From Pseudomonadales bacterium (lineage in GTDB: Bacteria; Pseudomonadota; Gammaproteobacteria; Pseudomonadales; Ketobacteraceae): 64,000 bases of DNA. A program made the translations under genes and the position numbers. The notes beneath the pieces are model-generated. The model did no database searches, was not told where the DNA came from, and saw nothing but the letters and a program-made list of their open reading frames with translations. Each line of letters begins with the position of its first letter. Within the stretch, counting starts at the first letter, position 1. Location: NCBI GenBank assembly GCA_020062665.1, contig JAGUVW010000043.1:62001-126000 (forward strand), read 5' to 3'. Shown here piece after piece: positions 30,557 through 39,767 of this stretch.

Positions 30557-31435
30557 ATGGACATCGCTACCCTCCAAGCCTTTACCACCGTCGCCGACAC
30601 CCGCTCCTTCTCCGAAGCGGCCCTGCGCCTGCACCTGACCCAACCGGCCATCAGCAAGCGCATCGCATTGCTGGAATCCAGCCTCAACTGCCAGCTGTTC
30701 GACCGGATCGGCCGCCAGATCAACCTGACTGAAGCGGGCCAGGCCCTGTTGCCCCGTGCCCAGCGGATTCTGTTTGAAATGGAAGACATGCGGCGGGAGT
30801 TGTCGAATCTGAGCGGCGCAGTGTCCGGCGTGTTGAAGATCGGCACGTCGCACCATATTGGCCTGCACCGGTTGCCGCCGATTCTGAAAACGTTTTCAAG
30901 GCTCTACCCCGAGGTGAAGCTGGATATCCAGTTCATCGACTCCGAGATGGCGTTCGATCTGATCATGCAGGGTCAGCTGGAGCTGGGTATTGTGACCCTG
31001 CCGCCGGAGCCGCACCCTACCCTGCACACCCGCATGATCTGGAATGATCCGCTGGCGTTTATGGTGAGCGTGGAGCATCCCCTGGCGGCACAGCGGAAGG
31101 TCGCGCTGCAGGATCTGGCGAATTACCCTGCCATCCTGCCCAGCATGGCCACCTTCACCCGCCGCATTGTGGAGAAGCTGTTCCAGGAGCAGTCCCTCAA
31201 AATCGAGCTGGCGATTTCCACCAACTATCTCGAAACCATCAAGATGATGTCCGCCATCGGCCTGGGCTGGACCGTGCTGCCTGAGACCATGCTGGATCGC
31301 GAGATGCGCCGGTTGCCCATTCCCAACATCGCGCTGGACCGGGCGCTGGGCGTGGTGTTTCATCCGGGCCACTCGCTTTCGAACGCCGCCAAAGCGATTC
31401 TGAAACTGCTGGATGAGGCGGCGACCAAGGTTTGA
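30557..31435 (+). CDS. LysR-family transcriptional regulator, divergent from leuC
   Basis: This 292-residue regulator has the N-terminal winged helix-turn-helix (residues ~1-60: LQAFTTVADTRSFSEAALRL, then LTQPAISKRIALLE) and a C-terminal substrate-binding domain. The frame is open upstream, but ATG 30557 yields the family N terminus MDIATLQAF. Divergence from leuC suggests control of leuCDB, possibly sensing a leucine-pathway intermediate. That role is inferred. Confidence 0.92.
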   Translation: MDIATLQAFTTVADTRSFSEAALRLHLTQPAISKRIALLESSLNCQLFDRIGRQINLTEAGQALLPRAQRILFEMEDMRRELSNLSGAVSGVLKIGTSHHIGLHRLPPILKTFSRLYPEVKLDIQFIDSEMAFDLIMQGQLELGIVTLPPEPHPTLHTRMIWNDPLAFMVSVEHPLAAQRKVALQDLANYPAILPSMATFTRRIVEKLFQEQSLKIELAISTNYLETIKMMSAIGLGWTVLPETMLDREMRRLPIPNIALDRALGVVFHPGHSLSNAAKAILKLLDEAATKV

Positions 31436-31460
31436 GCAACACCGCGCCGCTCTCTACAAT
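31432..31460 (+). promoter_or_regulatory. Candidate sigma-70 promoter for the metallopeptidase-permease pair
   Basis: TTGAGC (31432-31437) and TACAAT (31455-31460) are separated by exactly 17 bases, about 40 bases upstream of the ATG at 31501. The -35 overlaps the stop codon of the LysR gene. Hexamer match is 4/6 and 5/6. Confidence 0.5.
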
Positions 31461-31500
31461 ACGCGCTCGCTCATACACGCTCCCTGCGCCGGACCCCTTC

Positions 31501-32007
31501 ATGGACCCTTTCAAATACCTGAGCGGTTATCCCGCCGATCTGCTGGCACAGGTCGAGCCGCTGATCACCGCCAACACCCTGGGCGACTGGCTTCTGCGCA
31601 AATATCCCGAGGCTCATTCGTTCCGCACGGATGGCGCGCTGTATGACTACGCCACCGAATTGAAGAAGAACTATCTCGGCAAGGGACTGGTGCTGAACCG
31701 GGTGCAGTACGACAACAAGATTCAAGTGATCAAACATGCGCTGGGGCAGCATCACTTCATCGCCCGCGCCCATGGCGGCAAGCTGAAAAGCGCCAACGAA
31801 ATCCGCATCGCCAGTGTCTTCCGGGTGGCGCCGGAGGCGTTCCTCAAAATGATCGTGGTGCACGAGCTGGCACACTTTCGCGAGAAGGAGCACAACAAGG
31901 CGTTCTACCAGCTGTGCCGACATATGGAACCGGATTACCACCAGCATGAATTCGATCTGCGCCTGTACCTGACTCATCTCGAACGCAACGGGGCTCTTTA
32001 CAGATGA
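31501..32007 (+). CDS. YgjP-like M48-type metallopeptidase (DUF45/WLM)
   Basis: The 168-residue protein has the zinc motif HELAH in VVHELAHFREKEHNKAFY, with a third potential ligand in the following EHNK segment. This fits the YgjP-like metallopeptidase family. An in-frame upstream start would add about 23 residues, but ATG 31501 (MDPFKYLSGY) is preferred. Its substrate is not known. It overlaps the next gene by four bases (ATGA). Confidence 0.85.
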   Translation: MDPFKYLSGYPADLLAQVEPLITANTLGDWLLRKYPEAHSFRTDGALYDYATELKKNYLGKGLVLNRVQYDNKIQVIKHALGQHHFIARAHGGKLKSANEIRIASVFRVAPEAFLKMIVVHELAHFREKEHNKAFYQLCRHMEPDYHQHEFDLRLYLTHLERNGALYR

Positions 32008-32924
32008 CGGTACCCACGACACCACCGTCAAACCCGCGCCTCTGGCTGATCGGCATCATCTGCGTCATGCTGGGCACGATGCTGTTTGCCGCCAAGGGTA
32101 TCGTGATCAAGCTCGCTTATCTTGAAGGGCTGACGGCATCACCGTTGCTGATGCTGCGCATGACCTTTGCGCTGCCGTTTTACGCCGTGATGGCGTTGTG
32201 GGTGCAGCGACAGAATCCGACACCGCTGACACGACAGCAACATCTGCGCATCATCGCATTGGGTGTATTGAGTTACGGCGTGTCGAGCCTGTTCGATTTC
32301 ATGGGATTGCAGTACATCACGGCGGGCCTGGAGCGCGTCATTCTGTATGTGTACCCAACGCTGGTGCTGCTGATGCTGGCGTTCTGGAAGAAACAACTGA
32401 TCACATCCCGCGACAAGCTCGCGCTGGGCTTCGCCTACATCGGTATGCTGCTGGTGTTCGTGCACGATATCCAGCTCAGTGGCAACTGGCAGGAAACGCT
32501 GCTGGGTTCGTTTTACGTGCTGGTGGCGACTGTCACCTTCGCGCTGTTTGTGGTGCTGGCGGGCGAGACGATTCCGCAAGTGGGCGCCACCCGTTTCACT
32601 GCGTACGCCATGCTGTCGGCATGCACCGGCGTGATTCTGTTTTGTTTGACGAAAGATGGTGCCGGCCATTTCGTCCAGACACCACGGGTGTACGTTCTGG
32701 TGCTGCTGCTCGCAATTTTCTGCACGGTGATTCCTTCTTTCCTGATGAACCGGGGGATTTCAATTGTCGGCAGCGGGAAGACCGCCATGCTTGGCAGCTT
32801 CGGCCCGGTGATCACGCTGTTTCTTGGCGCCTGGCTGCTGGATGAGGCATTGACGCTGATTCAGCTGGCCGGAGCGGGGTTGGTCATTGCGGGCGTTGCG
32901 ATGGCGGGCAGGCAGAACGCCTGA
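32004..32924 (+). CDS. DMT-family (EamA) transporter
   Basis: The 306-residue protein has about ten transmembrane helices in two EamA repeats, with the second half containing SIVGSGKTAMLGSFGPVITL and the C-terminal LAGAGLVIAGVAMAG. EamA proteins export or import amino acids, sugars or other metabolites; the substrate cannot be called. It is translationally coupled to the metallopeptidase upstream (ATGA). Confidence 0.9.
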   Translation: MTVPTTPPSNPRLWLIGIICVMLGTMLFAAKGIVIKLAYLEGLTASPLLMLRMTFALPFYAVMALWVQRQNPTPLTRQQHLRIIALGVLSYGVSSLFDFMGLQYITAGLERVILYVYPTLVLLMLAFWKKQLITSRDKLALGFAYIGMLLVFVHDIQLSGNWQETLLGSFYVLVATVTFALFVVLAGETIPQVGATRFTAYAMLSACTGVILFCLTKDGAGHFVQTPRVYVLVLLLAIFCTVIPSFLMNRGISIVGSGKTAMLGSFGPVITLFLGAWLLDEALTLIQLAGAGLVIAGVAMAGRQNA

Positions 32925-32999
32925 GAAAGATCATCCGCCCGATTGATTTCAACCCTGGGAGAGCGGTTTGATTTCAGCGGTGAAAAGAATAGTTTGACC

Positions 33000-33413
33000 T
33001 TAGCTGTGATAGGTCAGACGCTTTTTGCCGTTCAGCGCGCGGTAAGCTGCGATCGTCCAGGGCTCATGCGTGACGCGGTTGCGCGCCCAGGGAACAATCT
33101 GGTAAACCCAGGCGGAGTGCGAACCCTCACCGGTTTTAACCTGCACGGAAATGCGCTGGTACAGTTCGCCTTCGTAGGCATCCAGCGAATCGAGTTCGTA
33201 TGCAGAGAGCCCTGCCAGCAGAAGACCCCGCACCGATGCATCATGGCAGGGAACAATGCCCGGAAAATCCGCCCGCACGACAAGTCCGCAGCGAAACCCC
33301 TCCAGCTGCGCGGAGATACCCGGTGGCACCCGGCCAATCAGCGCCTGCAACCGCTCCGGCAACTGCAATGTGCCGTAGGCAAACAGGCGATGACGGGCCA
33401 GCACCGGTTTCAT
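33000..33413 (-). CDS. Gamma-glutamylcyclotransferase (AIG2-like) family protein
   Basis: The 137-residue protein has the substrate-loop motif LFAYGTLQLPERLQ and the conserved acidic residues in LDSLDAYEGELYQRI, typical of the GGCT-like fold. Members cyclise gamma-glutamyl peptides to 5-oxoproline, but many small bacterial members have no assigned substrate. It starts 12 bases after mtnC and appears to be the last gene of the aroC-mtn operon. Confidence 0.86.
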   Translation of the reverse strand: MKPVLARHRLFAYGTLQLPERLQALIGRVPPGISAQLEGFRCGLVVRADFPGIVPCHDASVRGLLLAGLSAYELDSLDAYEGELYQRISVQVKTGEGSHSAWVYQIVPWARNRVTHEPWTIAAYRALNGKKRLTYHS

Positions 33414-33425
33414 GTTTGGAATAAT

Positions 33426-34127
33426 CTAGCGTAGCGTCGCCAGATCGATCTGGTCGAAATTGTTCACATAAGGATGGGCGCCAAATCCCTCGCCGATGCA
33501 CTGGCGATCCAGCCCGATGGTTTTCAGGCCGGCGGCGGCGGCGGCATCCAGCTCCTGCACGATGTCCGACAGAAACAGAATCTGCTCCGCCGGCAATCCC
33601 AGCGTTTTTGCAATGTGGCGATAGGAATCCGCTTCGCGCTTGCCACCGATTCGCGTATCAAAAAAGTGATCGAACAGCGGCGTCAGATCGCCTGCCTCGC
33701 TGAAACCGAACAGCAGTTTCTGCGCAGCCTCGGAACCCGAGGAATACACACTCAGGTGATTGCCGGCCTGCTTCCACGCCCGCAAGCGTGCCGCCACTTC
33801 GGGATAGAGGTGACCTTTCAAACTGCCGTCTTCATAACCGGAGCGCCAGATCAATCCCTGCAGGGTTTTCAGCGGCGTGATTTTTTTGTCCTGATCGATC
33901 CACTCCACCAGAATCTGCCCCACCCGCTCCAGGGAGGCGCCGGATTCATGGATGATGCTGCGCACCTGCGCGATCTCGGCAGAGACCTCCGGCAGTTGTG
34001 CGTTATCCACGACAAATTGCGCAATGCGTGCCCGTGCGTACGGAAACAACACATCTGCCACGAAGGAAATGCTGGTGGTGGTGCCTTCGATGTCGGTGAC
34101 GATGGCCTTGATCACGGACACGCTCAC
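33426..34127 (-). CDS. mtnC: Acireductone synthase (enolase-phosphatase E1)
   Basis: The 233-residue HAD-family protein has the motif IVTDIEGTTTSISFV and a second motif VYSSGSEAAQKLLF. It converts 2,3-diketo-5-methylthiopentyl-1-phosphate to the acireductone in methionine salvage. The ATG overlaps the mtnD stop by four bases. Confidence 0.96.
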   Translation of the reverse strand: MSVSVIKAIVTDIEGTTTSISFVADVLFPYARARIAQFVVDNAQLPEVSAEIAQVRSIIHESGASLERVGQILVEWIDQDKKITPLKTLQGLIWRSGYEDGSLKGHLYPEVAARLRAWKQAGNHLSVYSSGSEAAQKLLFGFSEAGDLTPLFDHFFDTRIGGKREADSYRHIAKTLGLPAEQILFLSDIVQELDAAAAAGLKTIGLDRQCIGEGFGAHPYVNNFDQIDLATLR

Positions 34128-34678
34128 TTGGCCAGGGCTTCGTAGCGGGGATATTCGCTGGCGATCTTGTCACCGGTGAATTTGGCTACCCAACCCTCGG
34201 GATTGGTGAATATGCGCACAGCGGTGAAATTCGGCGTGTCACCCATGTCGAACCAGTGCTTGGTGTTCGCCGGCACGCTGATCAGATCGCCCGCGCAGCA
34301 CTGTACCGCCATCACCTTGCCTTCCAGATGCAGATAGAACAGGCCGTCGCCCTTCACGAAAAAACGCACTTCGTCTTCCGCGTGCTGATGCTCGTCGAGA
34401 AATTTCTGCCGCAGCGCCACCTTGTCGGGATGACTGGGGTACATGTTGATGACGTCCGCCGTCTTGTAACCGCCCTCTTCCTTCAGGCGCTCGATTTCAG
34501 CGGAATACGCTTCGAGGATTTCCTCGCTGCTGGACTGATCGCTGATCGGAAAGCTGGCTTCCCACTGTTCGAAGCGGACGCCCTCTGCATTCAGGTGGCG
34601 CGCGATTTCCTTGCGATCCTGGGTTTCCACCAGCGGCGCGCCCGCATTCTTGTCGCTGTAAACGTAGAGTGTGCTCAT
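34124..34678 (-). CDS. mtnD: Acireductone dioxygenase
   Basis: The 184-residue cupin has the metal ligands of the family in DEHQHAEDEVRFFVKG (H-x-H-x4-E) and a fourth histidine in NTKHWFDMG. With Fe it gives the methionine precursor KMTB; with Ni it releases carbon monoxide. It lies between mtnB and mtnC. Confidence 0.96.
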   Translation of the reverse strand: MSTLYVYSDKNAGAPLVETQDRKEIARHLNAEGVRFEQWEASFPISDQSSSEEILEAYSAEIERLKEEGGYKTADVINMYPSHPDKVALRQKFLDEHQHAEDEVRFFVKGDGLFYLHLEGKVMAVQCCAGDLISVPANTKHWFDMGDTPNFTAVRIFTNPEGWVAKFTGDKIASEYPRYEALAK

Positions 34679-34693
34679 GGTGACTGACCTTGC

Positions 34694-35308
34694 TTATTTA
34701 AGTAACAGACAGGATTTGTATTCGCATTCCAGCAGAAACTCCATCGCCTCCACATGACGACGGGCTTCCCGCGCGGTTTTGCCCCAGGTGTAAACGCCGT
34801 GACCTGCAAGAATGAAGGCATGACAGGCATCCGCGGAATCGAAATGCTGCTCGACTTCTTTCGCCAAAGCCACCATGTCCTGGCTGTTGCCAAACACGGG
34901 CACCTTCATCTCTACGTCATGGGTATCAATGCCGCTGAACGCTTTCTGCAGCTCATAATTGCGGAACACCAGCTGGCCGCTCCAGATCGCGCGGCTCATG
35001 ATCGTGCCGTACACCGAATGGGTGTGAAACACATAACGGGCATCGGGAAAGCGGCTGTAAATCAGGGAATGCAGCAGGGTTTCCGCCGAGGGGCGCAGCT
35101 GGGTGTTCACCGGATTGCCGCCAGCATCGACGATCATCAGATCGGCGGGCGTCAGTTCGCCCTTGCCCTTGCCGGATACGGTAATCAGGAATTGCTCGGC
35201 GTCGATCCAGGCGGACAGATTACCGCTGGTGGCCGGGCACCAGTGACGGCTGTCGATCCAGCGGCCGGTTTCGATCAGATCCTGCTTGAGTTGATCCAGG
35301 TTTTGCAT
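34694..35308 (-). CDS. mtnB: Methylthioribulose-1-phosphate dehydratase
   Basis: The 204-residue class II aldolase-fold protein has the metal histidines in FHTHSVYGT and GHGVYTWG. The order mtnB-mtnD-mtnC supports MtnB rather than another class II aldolase. It starts 3 bases after the MFS gene stop. Confidence 0.95.
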   Translation of the reverse strand: MQNLDQLKQDLIETGRWIDSRHWCPATSGNLSAWIDAEQFLITVSGKGKGELTPADLMIVDAGGNPVNTQLRPSAETLLHSLIYSRFPDARYVFHTHSVYGTIMSRAIWSGQLVFRNYELQKAFSGIDTHDVEMKVPVFGNSQDMVALAKEVEQHFDSADACHAFILAGHGVYTWGKTAREARRHVEAMEFLLECEYKSCLLLK

Positions 35309-35311
35309 CGT

Positions 35312-36496
35312 TCACCCTTGGGTTTGCGGAACCCGTGAAAACAGAAAATACGCCAGGACAGCCGCCACCAGCAACAGGCCCGAGGCACCATAGTAAGCCA
35401 TCGCCCCACCCCATGCATCGACAATCTGGCCGGACAGATAAGCGCCAACGGCATTGCCGACGCCGTAACAGAACGCGCTGTAGAATGCCTGGCCCTGACC
35501 GGATGCCTCCGCCGTGAAAAAGCGGTGGATCAGGTGAATCGCCAGCGCATGAAACACGCCAAAGGTGGCAGCATGTCCCAGCTGGGCCAGCAGAATGACA
35601 GCAGAATTGTCGGGAAAGGCGCCGATCATCCACCAGCGCAACGCCCCCAGCAGTAGACACAGAATCGCCAGCGCCCGCACACTGAAGCCGCCCATGATCT
35701 GGTGCATCACCAGAAACACCCCGATCTCGGCCACCACACCCACCGCCCACAGACCACCGATCTCCAGCTTGCTATAACCGGCATCCTGCAGAAAGATCGA
35801 ATAAAACGTGTAATAAGGCCCATGGGACACCTGCATCAGAAAACACAGCAGGAAGAACCCGAATACCGAACCGTGGCGCACCTGGCGCAAGAACGCCGAG
35901 AAACTACCGCCACCGCTGCGCCCACCTTCCGGCTGCGACACCATCAGCGCCGCTGCAATGATCAGCCCCATGAACAGCGCAATCAGCGCGGGAAGATTCG
36001 CCACCGAATGGCGCTCGAAATACCAGCCAAGCCCCACGACGGCGACGATGAAACCGATGGAACCCCACAAGCGAATCCGGCTGTAATGCTGGGCATCATG
36101 ACGCAGATGTTGCAGGGTGATGACTTCGAACTGGGGCAGTATCGCGTTCCAGAAGAAATTGAATCCCGCCATCACCAGCGCAATGCCCCAGAACCCAGGC
36201 TGCAAAAACACACCCGCGAAACTCACCAGCGTCAGCACGGTGCCCAGGCGGATGATGAACATGCGTTTGTTGCTGCGATCGCCGATCCAGCCCCATAGAT
36301 TGGGCGCCACCAGGCGGGTACTCATCTGAATGGCCGTCAGCGTGCCGATTTCCACCAGACTGAAACCGAGATGGTGCAGATACAGGCTCCAGAACGGCAC
36401 CATGGAGCCCACCACAATAAAATAGAAGAAATAGAACGACGACAGGCGCCAGTAAGGCACCTGTTGAGTGGGGGATGAAGCGGCGGAAACGGTCAC
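35312..36496 (-). CDS. MFS transporter linked to methionine-salvage genes
   Basis: The 394-residue protein has about twelve transmembrane helices and the N-terminal pattern YFFYFIVVGSMVPFWSLYL of MFS_1-like/nucleoside-symporter-type permeases, with the loop GWIGDRSNKRMFIIRLG. It lies between aroC and mtnB with a 3-base gap to mtnB. The position suggests uptake or export of a methylthio compound or nucleoside, but this is inference. The start is GTG at 36496. Confidence 0.85.
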   Translation of the reverse strand: MTVSAASSPTQQVPYWRLSSFYFFYFIVVGSMVPFWSLYLHHLGFSLVEIGTLTAIQMSTRLVAPNLWGWIGDRSNKRMFIIRLGTVLTLVSFAGVFLQPGFWGIALVMAGFNFFWNAILPQFEVITLQHLRHDAQHYSRIRLWGSIGFIVAVVGLGWYFERHSVANLPALIALFMGLIIAAALMVSQPEGGRSGGGSFSAFLRQVRHGSVFGFFLLCFLMQVSHGPYYTFYSIFLQDAGYSKLEIGGLWAVGVVAEIGVFLVMHQIMGGFSVRALAILCLLLGALRWWMIGAFPDNSAVILLAQLGHAATFGVFHALAIHLIHRFFTAEASGQGQAFYSAFCYGVGNAVGAYLSGQIVDAWGGAMAYYGASGLLLVAAVLAYFLFSRVPQTQG

Positions 36497-36530
36497 CGTT
36501 GGCGACCCGGAATTGAGAACATCGCGTCGA

Positions 36531-37628
36531 TCAGGCCTGCCCTTTGATCACTGGCGTGCCCGACACCACATCCGCATTCTGGCCCCGGTGACGCAGCACG
36601 TGATCCACTAATACCAGCGCCATCATGGCTTCGGCGATCGGCGTTGCGCGCACACCCACACAGGGATCGTGGCGGCCATTGGTCACCACTTCCACCGGAT
36701 TGCCGTGGACATCGATGCTCTTGCCGGGGATGCGGATACTGGACGTGGGTTTCAACGCGATATGAGCAACAATGTCCTGACCGGAGGAAATACCGCCCAG
36801 AATGCCACCCGCGTTGTTACTGAGGAACCCACCAGGTGTCAGTTCATCCCGGTGCTCTTCGCCGCGCTGGGTGATGCAGTCAAAACCGGCGCCGATTTCC
36901 ACACCCTTCACCGCATTGATGCTCATCAGCGCATGGGCCAGCTCGGCATCCAGGCGATCGAAAATGGGTTCGCCCAGGCCCGGCATCACGCCAGTCGCCA
37001 CCACGGTCACTTTCGCGCCGATGGAACTGCCGTCGCGGCGCAATTGATCGATCAGCGCTTCCATCTGCGGCACCACATCGGGATCGGGGCAGAAAAACGG
37101 ATTCTGTTCCACCTGGCTCCAGTCGAATATCTGCGGTTTGATGTTGCCGATCTGGGACACGTAACCGCGCACCTCGATGCCATAACGCACCTTGAGGAAT
37201 TTCTTCGCGATAGCACCCGCCGCCACCCGCATGGCGGTTTCCCGCGCGGAGGAACGGCCGCCGCCGCGATAGTCGCGGATGCCGTATTTCTGGTGATAGG
37301 TGTAATCCGCGTGGGCCGGGCGGAACTTGTCCTTGATTTCGGAATAGTCCTTGGATTTCTGATCAGTGTTTTCGATCAGCAGGCCGATGCTGCAACCCGT
37401 GGTTTTGCCTTCGAACACGCCGGAGAGAATTTTCACCACGTCGTCTTCCCGACGCTGGGTGGTGTATTTGGAAGTGCCGGGCTTGCGCCGATCCAGATCC
37501 ACCTGCAGGTCGGCTTCGGTCAGTTCCAGTCCCGGTGGGCAGCCATCCACGATGCAGCCCAGGGCCGGGCCATGGCTTTCGCCGAAAGTGGTGACAGTGA
37601 ACAGCTTGCCGAAACTATTGCCTGACAT
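36531..37628 (-). CDS. aroC: Chorismate synthase
   Basis: The 365-residue enzyme has [17 protein letters not shown] at the start and [20 protein letters not shown], both chorismate synthase signatures. It converts EPSP to chorismate with reduced FMN. ATG 37628 is chosen over an in-frame start seven codons upstream. A good promoter precedes it. Confidence 0.97.
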   Translation of the reverse strand: MSGNSFGKLFTVTTFGESHGPALGCIVDGCPPGLELTEADLQVDLDRRKPGTSKYTTQRREDDVVKILSGVFEGKTTGCSIGLLIENTDQKSKDYSEIKDKFRPAHADYTYHQKYGIRDYRGGGRSSARETAMRVAAGAIAKKFLKVRYGIEVRGYVSQIGNIKPQIFDWSQVEQNPFFCPDPDVVPQMEALIDQLRRDGSSIGAKVTVVATGVMPGLGEPIFDRLDAELAHALMSINAVKGVEIGAGFDCITQRGEEHRDELTPGGFLSNNAGGILGGISSGQDIVAHIALKPTSSIRIPGKSIDVHGNPVEVVTNGRHDPCVGVRATPIAEAMMALVLVDHVLRHRGQNADVVSGTPVIKGQA

Positions 37629-37658
37629 AGGAATTCCGTGGTTGTGCAAAAGTGCGCC

Positions 37659-37687
37659 ATTATACCGGTTAGGCGCACGGGATGGAA
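37659..37687 (-). promoter_or_regulatory. Candidate aroC promoter
   Basis: On the minus strand TATAAT (37664-37659) is preceded by TTCCAT (37687-37682) at a 17-base spacer. The -10 is a perfect consensus about 30 bases before the ATG. The -35 matches 3 of 6. Confidence 0.6.
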
Positions 37688-37704
37688 AAATGTTTAAACC
37701 CTTT

Positions 37705-37727
37705 GCATTTCAATCAATTGAATATGC
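37705..37727. repeat. AT-rich dyad between prmB and aroC
   Basis: TTCAAT-CA-ATTGAA with flanking GCAT and ATGC forms a 10-pair dyad with one bulge. It lies upstream of the aroC promoter and 17 bases after prmB. It could be an operator or a weak end of prmB transcription. Confidence 0.3.
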
Positions 37728-37743
37728 ATGTTCAGGTTTAATC

Positions 37744-38694
37744 TCACAGAACGAAGTCTGCCTGATGGTGGTCGATTTCCTCTTTGGTGAGGATGAAAAC
37801 CCCATGCCCGCCGCGCTCGAACTCGATCCAGGTGAAGGGAACCTCGGGATAGGCTTCCTCCAGCGCCGGCCAGGAATTGCCCACTTCGATCACCGCAATG
37901 CCGCCGGGATTCAGATGCCGCGACAGCTCCGGCAGCATACGGCGCACGATCTCCAGGCCGTCGATGCCCGCCTCCAGCCCCATGCGCGGCTCGTGGTGAT
38001 ATTCGTCCGGCAGCGCGTCCATGTCCTCCTGATCCACGTAAGGCGGATTGGACACGATGATGTCGTAGGTGCGACCTTCCAGCGCTTCGAACAGGTCTGA
38101 ATAAATGAGGTTGACCTGATTCTCCAGCCCCAGCGCCTGCACGTTCTGCTCCGCCACATCCAGCGCGTCTTCGCTCAGGTCCGTGCAGTCCACCTGCGCT
38201 TCAGGGAAATAGCGGGCGCAGGCGATGCCGATGCAGCCGCTGCCGGTGCACATGTCCAGAATGCTGTTGACGTTGTCGGCCTCGATCCAGGGGGAGAATT
38301 GCTTTTCGATCAGTTCGCCGAGGGGCGATCGCGGAATCAGCACCCGCTGATCGACGTGGAACGGAATGCCTGCGAACCAGCTGGTGCCGGTGAGATAGGC
38401 CGTAGGCACCCGGTCGATCACGCGCCAGGTGAGCAGTTCGCACAGGCGGGTTTTCTCGCTGTCCAGCAGGCGCGCGTCCTGGATGCGGTTGTCGATGTCC
38501 CAGGGCAGATGCAGGCCATGCAGCACCAGCGCCACCGCTTCATCCCAGGGATCGTCGTAACCGTGACCCAGGCAAACGTCATATTCGTTGAACAGGGACA
38601 CCGCCCAACGCAGGAAATCGCGAACGGTGTGGAGCTGGGCAATGGCTTCGTCGGCGTTGATCTGATCGATCTGGGCGTCGCTGGGGTATGGCAT
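37744..38694 (-). CDS. prmB: Ribosomal protein uL3 N5-glutamine methyltransferase
   Basis: About 316 residues. The catalytic NPPYVD motif and the SAM-binding DMCTGSGCIGIACAR segment mark a PrmB/PrmC-type glutamine methyltransferase. The N-terminal segment (ADEAIAQLHTVRDFLRWAVS) and the length fit PrmB. Position directly upstream of aroC is conserved in Pseudomonas. The start could also be ATG 38703; neither has a clear ribosome-binding site. Confidence 0.93.
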   Translation of the reverse strand: MPYPSDAQIDQINADEAIAQLHTVRDFLRWAVSLFNEYDVCLGHGYDDPWDEAVALVLHGLHLPWDIDNRIQDARLLDSEKTRLCELLTWRVIDRVPTAYLTGTSWFAGIPFHVDQRVLIPRSPLGELIEKQFSPWIEADNVNSILDMCTGSGCIGIACARYFPEAQVDCTDLSEDALDVAEQNVQALGLENQVNLIYSDLFEALEGRTYDIIVSNPPYVDQEDMDALPDEYHHEPRMGLEAGIDGLEIVRRMLPELSRHLNPGGIAVIEVGNSWPALEEAYPEVPFTWIEFERGGHGVFILTKEEIDHHQADFVL

Positions 38695-38797
38695 GAGGAG
38701 CATCCGCGCGGAGGAAAACCGGGATTTTACAGGCAAGCTGTGGAATTACCCAGCGCCCATGCAGATGCATGTCACGAAATTGCCTTCGGCGCCGTGA

Positions 38798-39661
38798 TTA
38801 GCCGCCGTCTGGCATCCAGGCTTCATTTACCCATTCCACCCACACCGGGCCGGTGGCGTTGGCATCGGGGGCGAGCGCACCCACGTCTTCTACCCGCCCC
38901 TGGATTCCGGCTGTCTTCAACGCGTCGCGCAGCTGCCCAACCAGACCAGCCTGCTCCCGCGCCGGGCCGTGACGATGCAACACCAGCAGCACAGGAAGAT
39001 TGATCTCTGGCTGCCAATCCTTGATCCGGCCAACCACGTTGGAGAAATCTGCAGCACCATTGATCAATGGCACATTGCCCACCCGCACGCGACCGCTGCG
39101 CTCCAGACTCAACGCCACCTGGCCGGCGGTTTCCATTCCCGCCGGCACCATCAGCGAATCCTCGTGCAGATAAATGCGCCGGTTGGGCCGCTCCACCAGA
39201 TACAACACATGATAGCGGGGCTGACTGCGATCCTTGATCACCCACAGATACTGGGCACGATCGGAACCGAACAGCACCGACTCCTGGAAGAAGCTGTTGG
39301 CCCAGGCGAAGCTTTCACCGCAGTCGCGGCTTTCACAGTAGAACAGGCGCTCTGGGTGCTGCTGCTTGAGAAAATCCTCCACCTGCTGGCGCGCTTCCAG
39401 CAACGTGATGTCACTCGCCAGGCGCCAGGTATATTTTTCGAGATCCCCTTGCAGGCGCTGGAATTTCGAAGGCTGCGCCCGCCCGATCGCGCGATCTTCG
39501 CGGATTCGTCCGAGCGGCAACAGGTAGTGCTGCGTTTTTTCACTGCGCCGGGACACTTCTTCCGCCTGCGGAAAAACCCTTTCCACGGTGTTGGCCTGCG
39601 CAGCCACCAGCGCGAGGCCGAAAAAAACTGTTAAAAGGGTTACTATTGAAAGCCTCAGCAT
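38798..39661 (-). CDS. DUF4892 domain secreted protein
   Basis: The 287-residue protein begins with a signal peptide (LSIVTLLTVFFGLALVAAQA). The region YCESRDCGESFAWANSFFQ and the spacing around it match the DUF4892 family known in pseudomonads. The C-terminal third (LHRHGPAREQAGLVGQLRDAL) extends beyond the region I recall. Function unknown; the protein is probably periplasmic. It is transcribed away from the SDR gene. Confidence 0.75.
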   Translation of the reverse strand: MLRLSIVTLLTVFFGLALVAAQANTVERVFPQAEEVSRRSEKTQHYLLPLGRIREDRAIGRAQPSKFQRLQGDLEKYTWRLASDITLLEARQQVEDFLKQQHPERLFYCESRDCGESFAWANSFFQESVLFGSDRAQYLWVIKDRSQPRYHVLYLVERPNRRIYLHEDSLMVPAGMETAGQVALSLERSGRVRVGNVPLINGAADFSNVVGRIKDWQPEINLPVLLVLHRHGPAREQAGLVGQLRDALKTAGIQGRVEDVGALAPDANATGPVWVEWVNEAWMPDGG

Positions 39662-39767
39662 TTACTTGTCACTCCAGAGGGGAACCGCAACGCTAACAAA
39701 GCGGTCGATCCACATCAAGAGCGGCTCTTCCACAACATGCCAGCATTTAAACCCAGGGAGTTAATTC

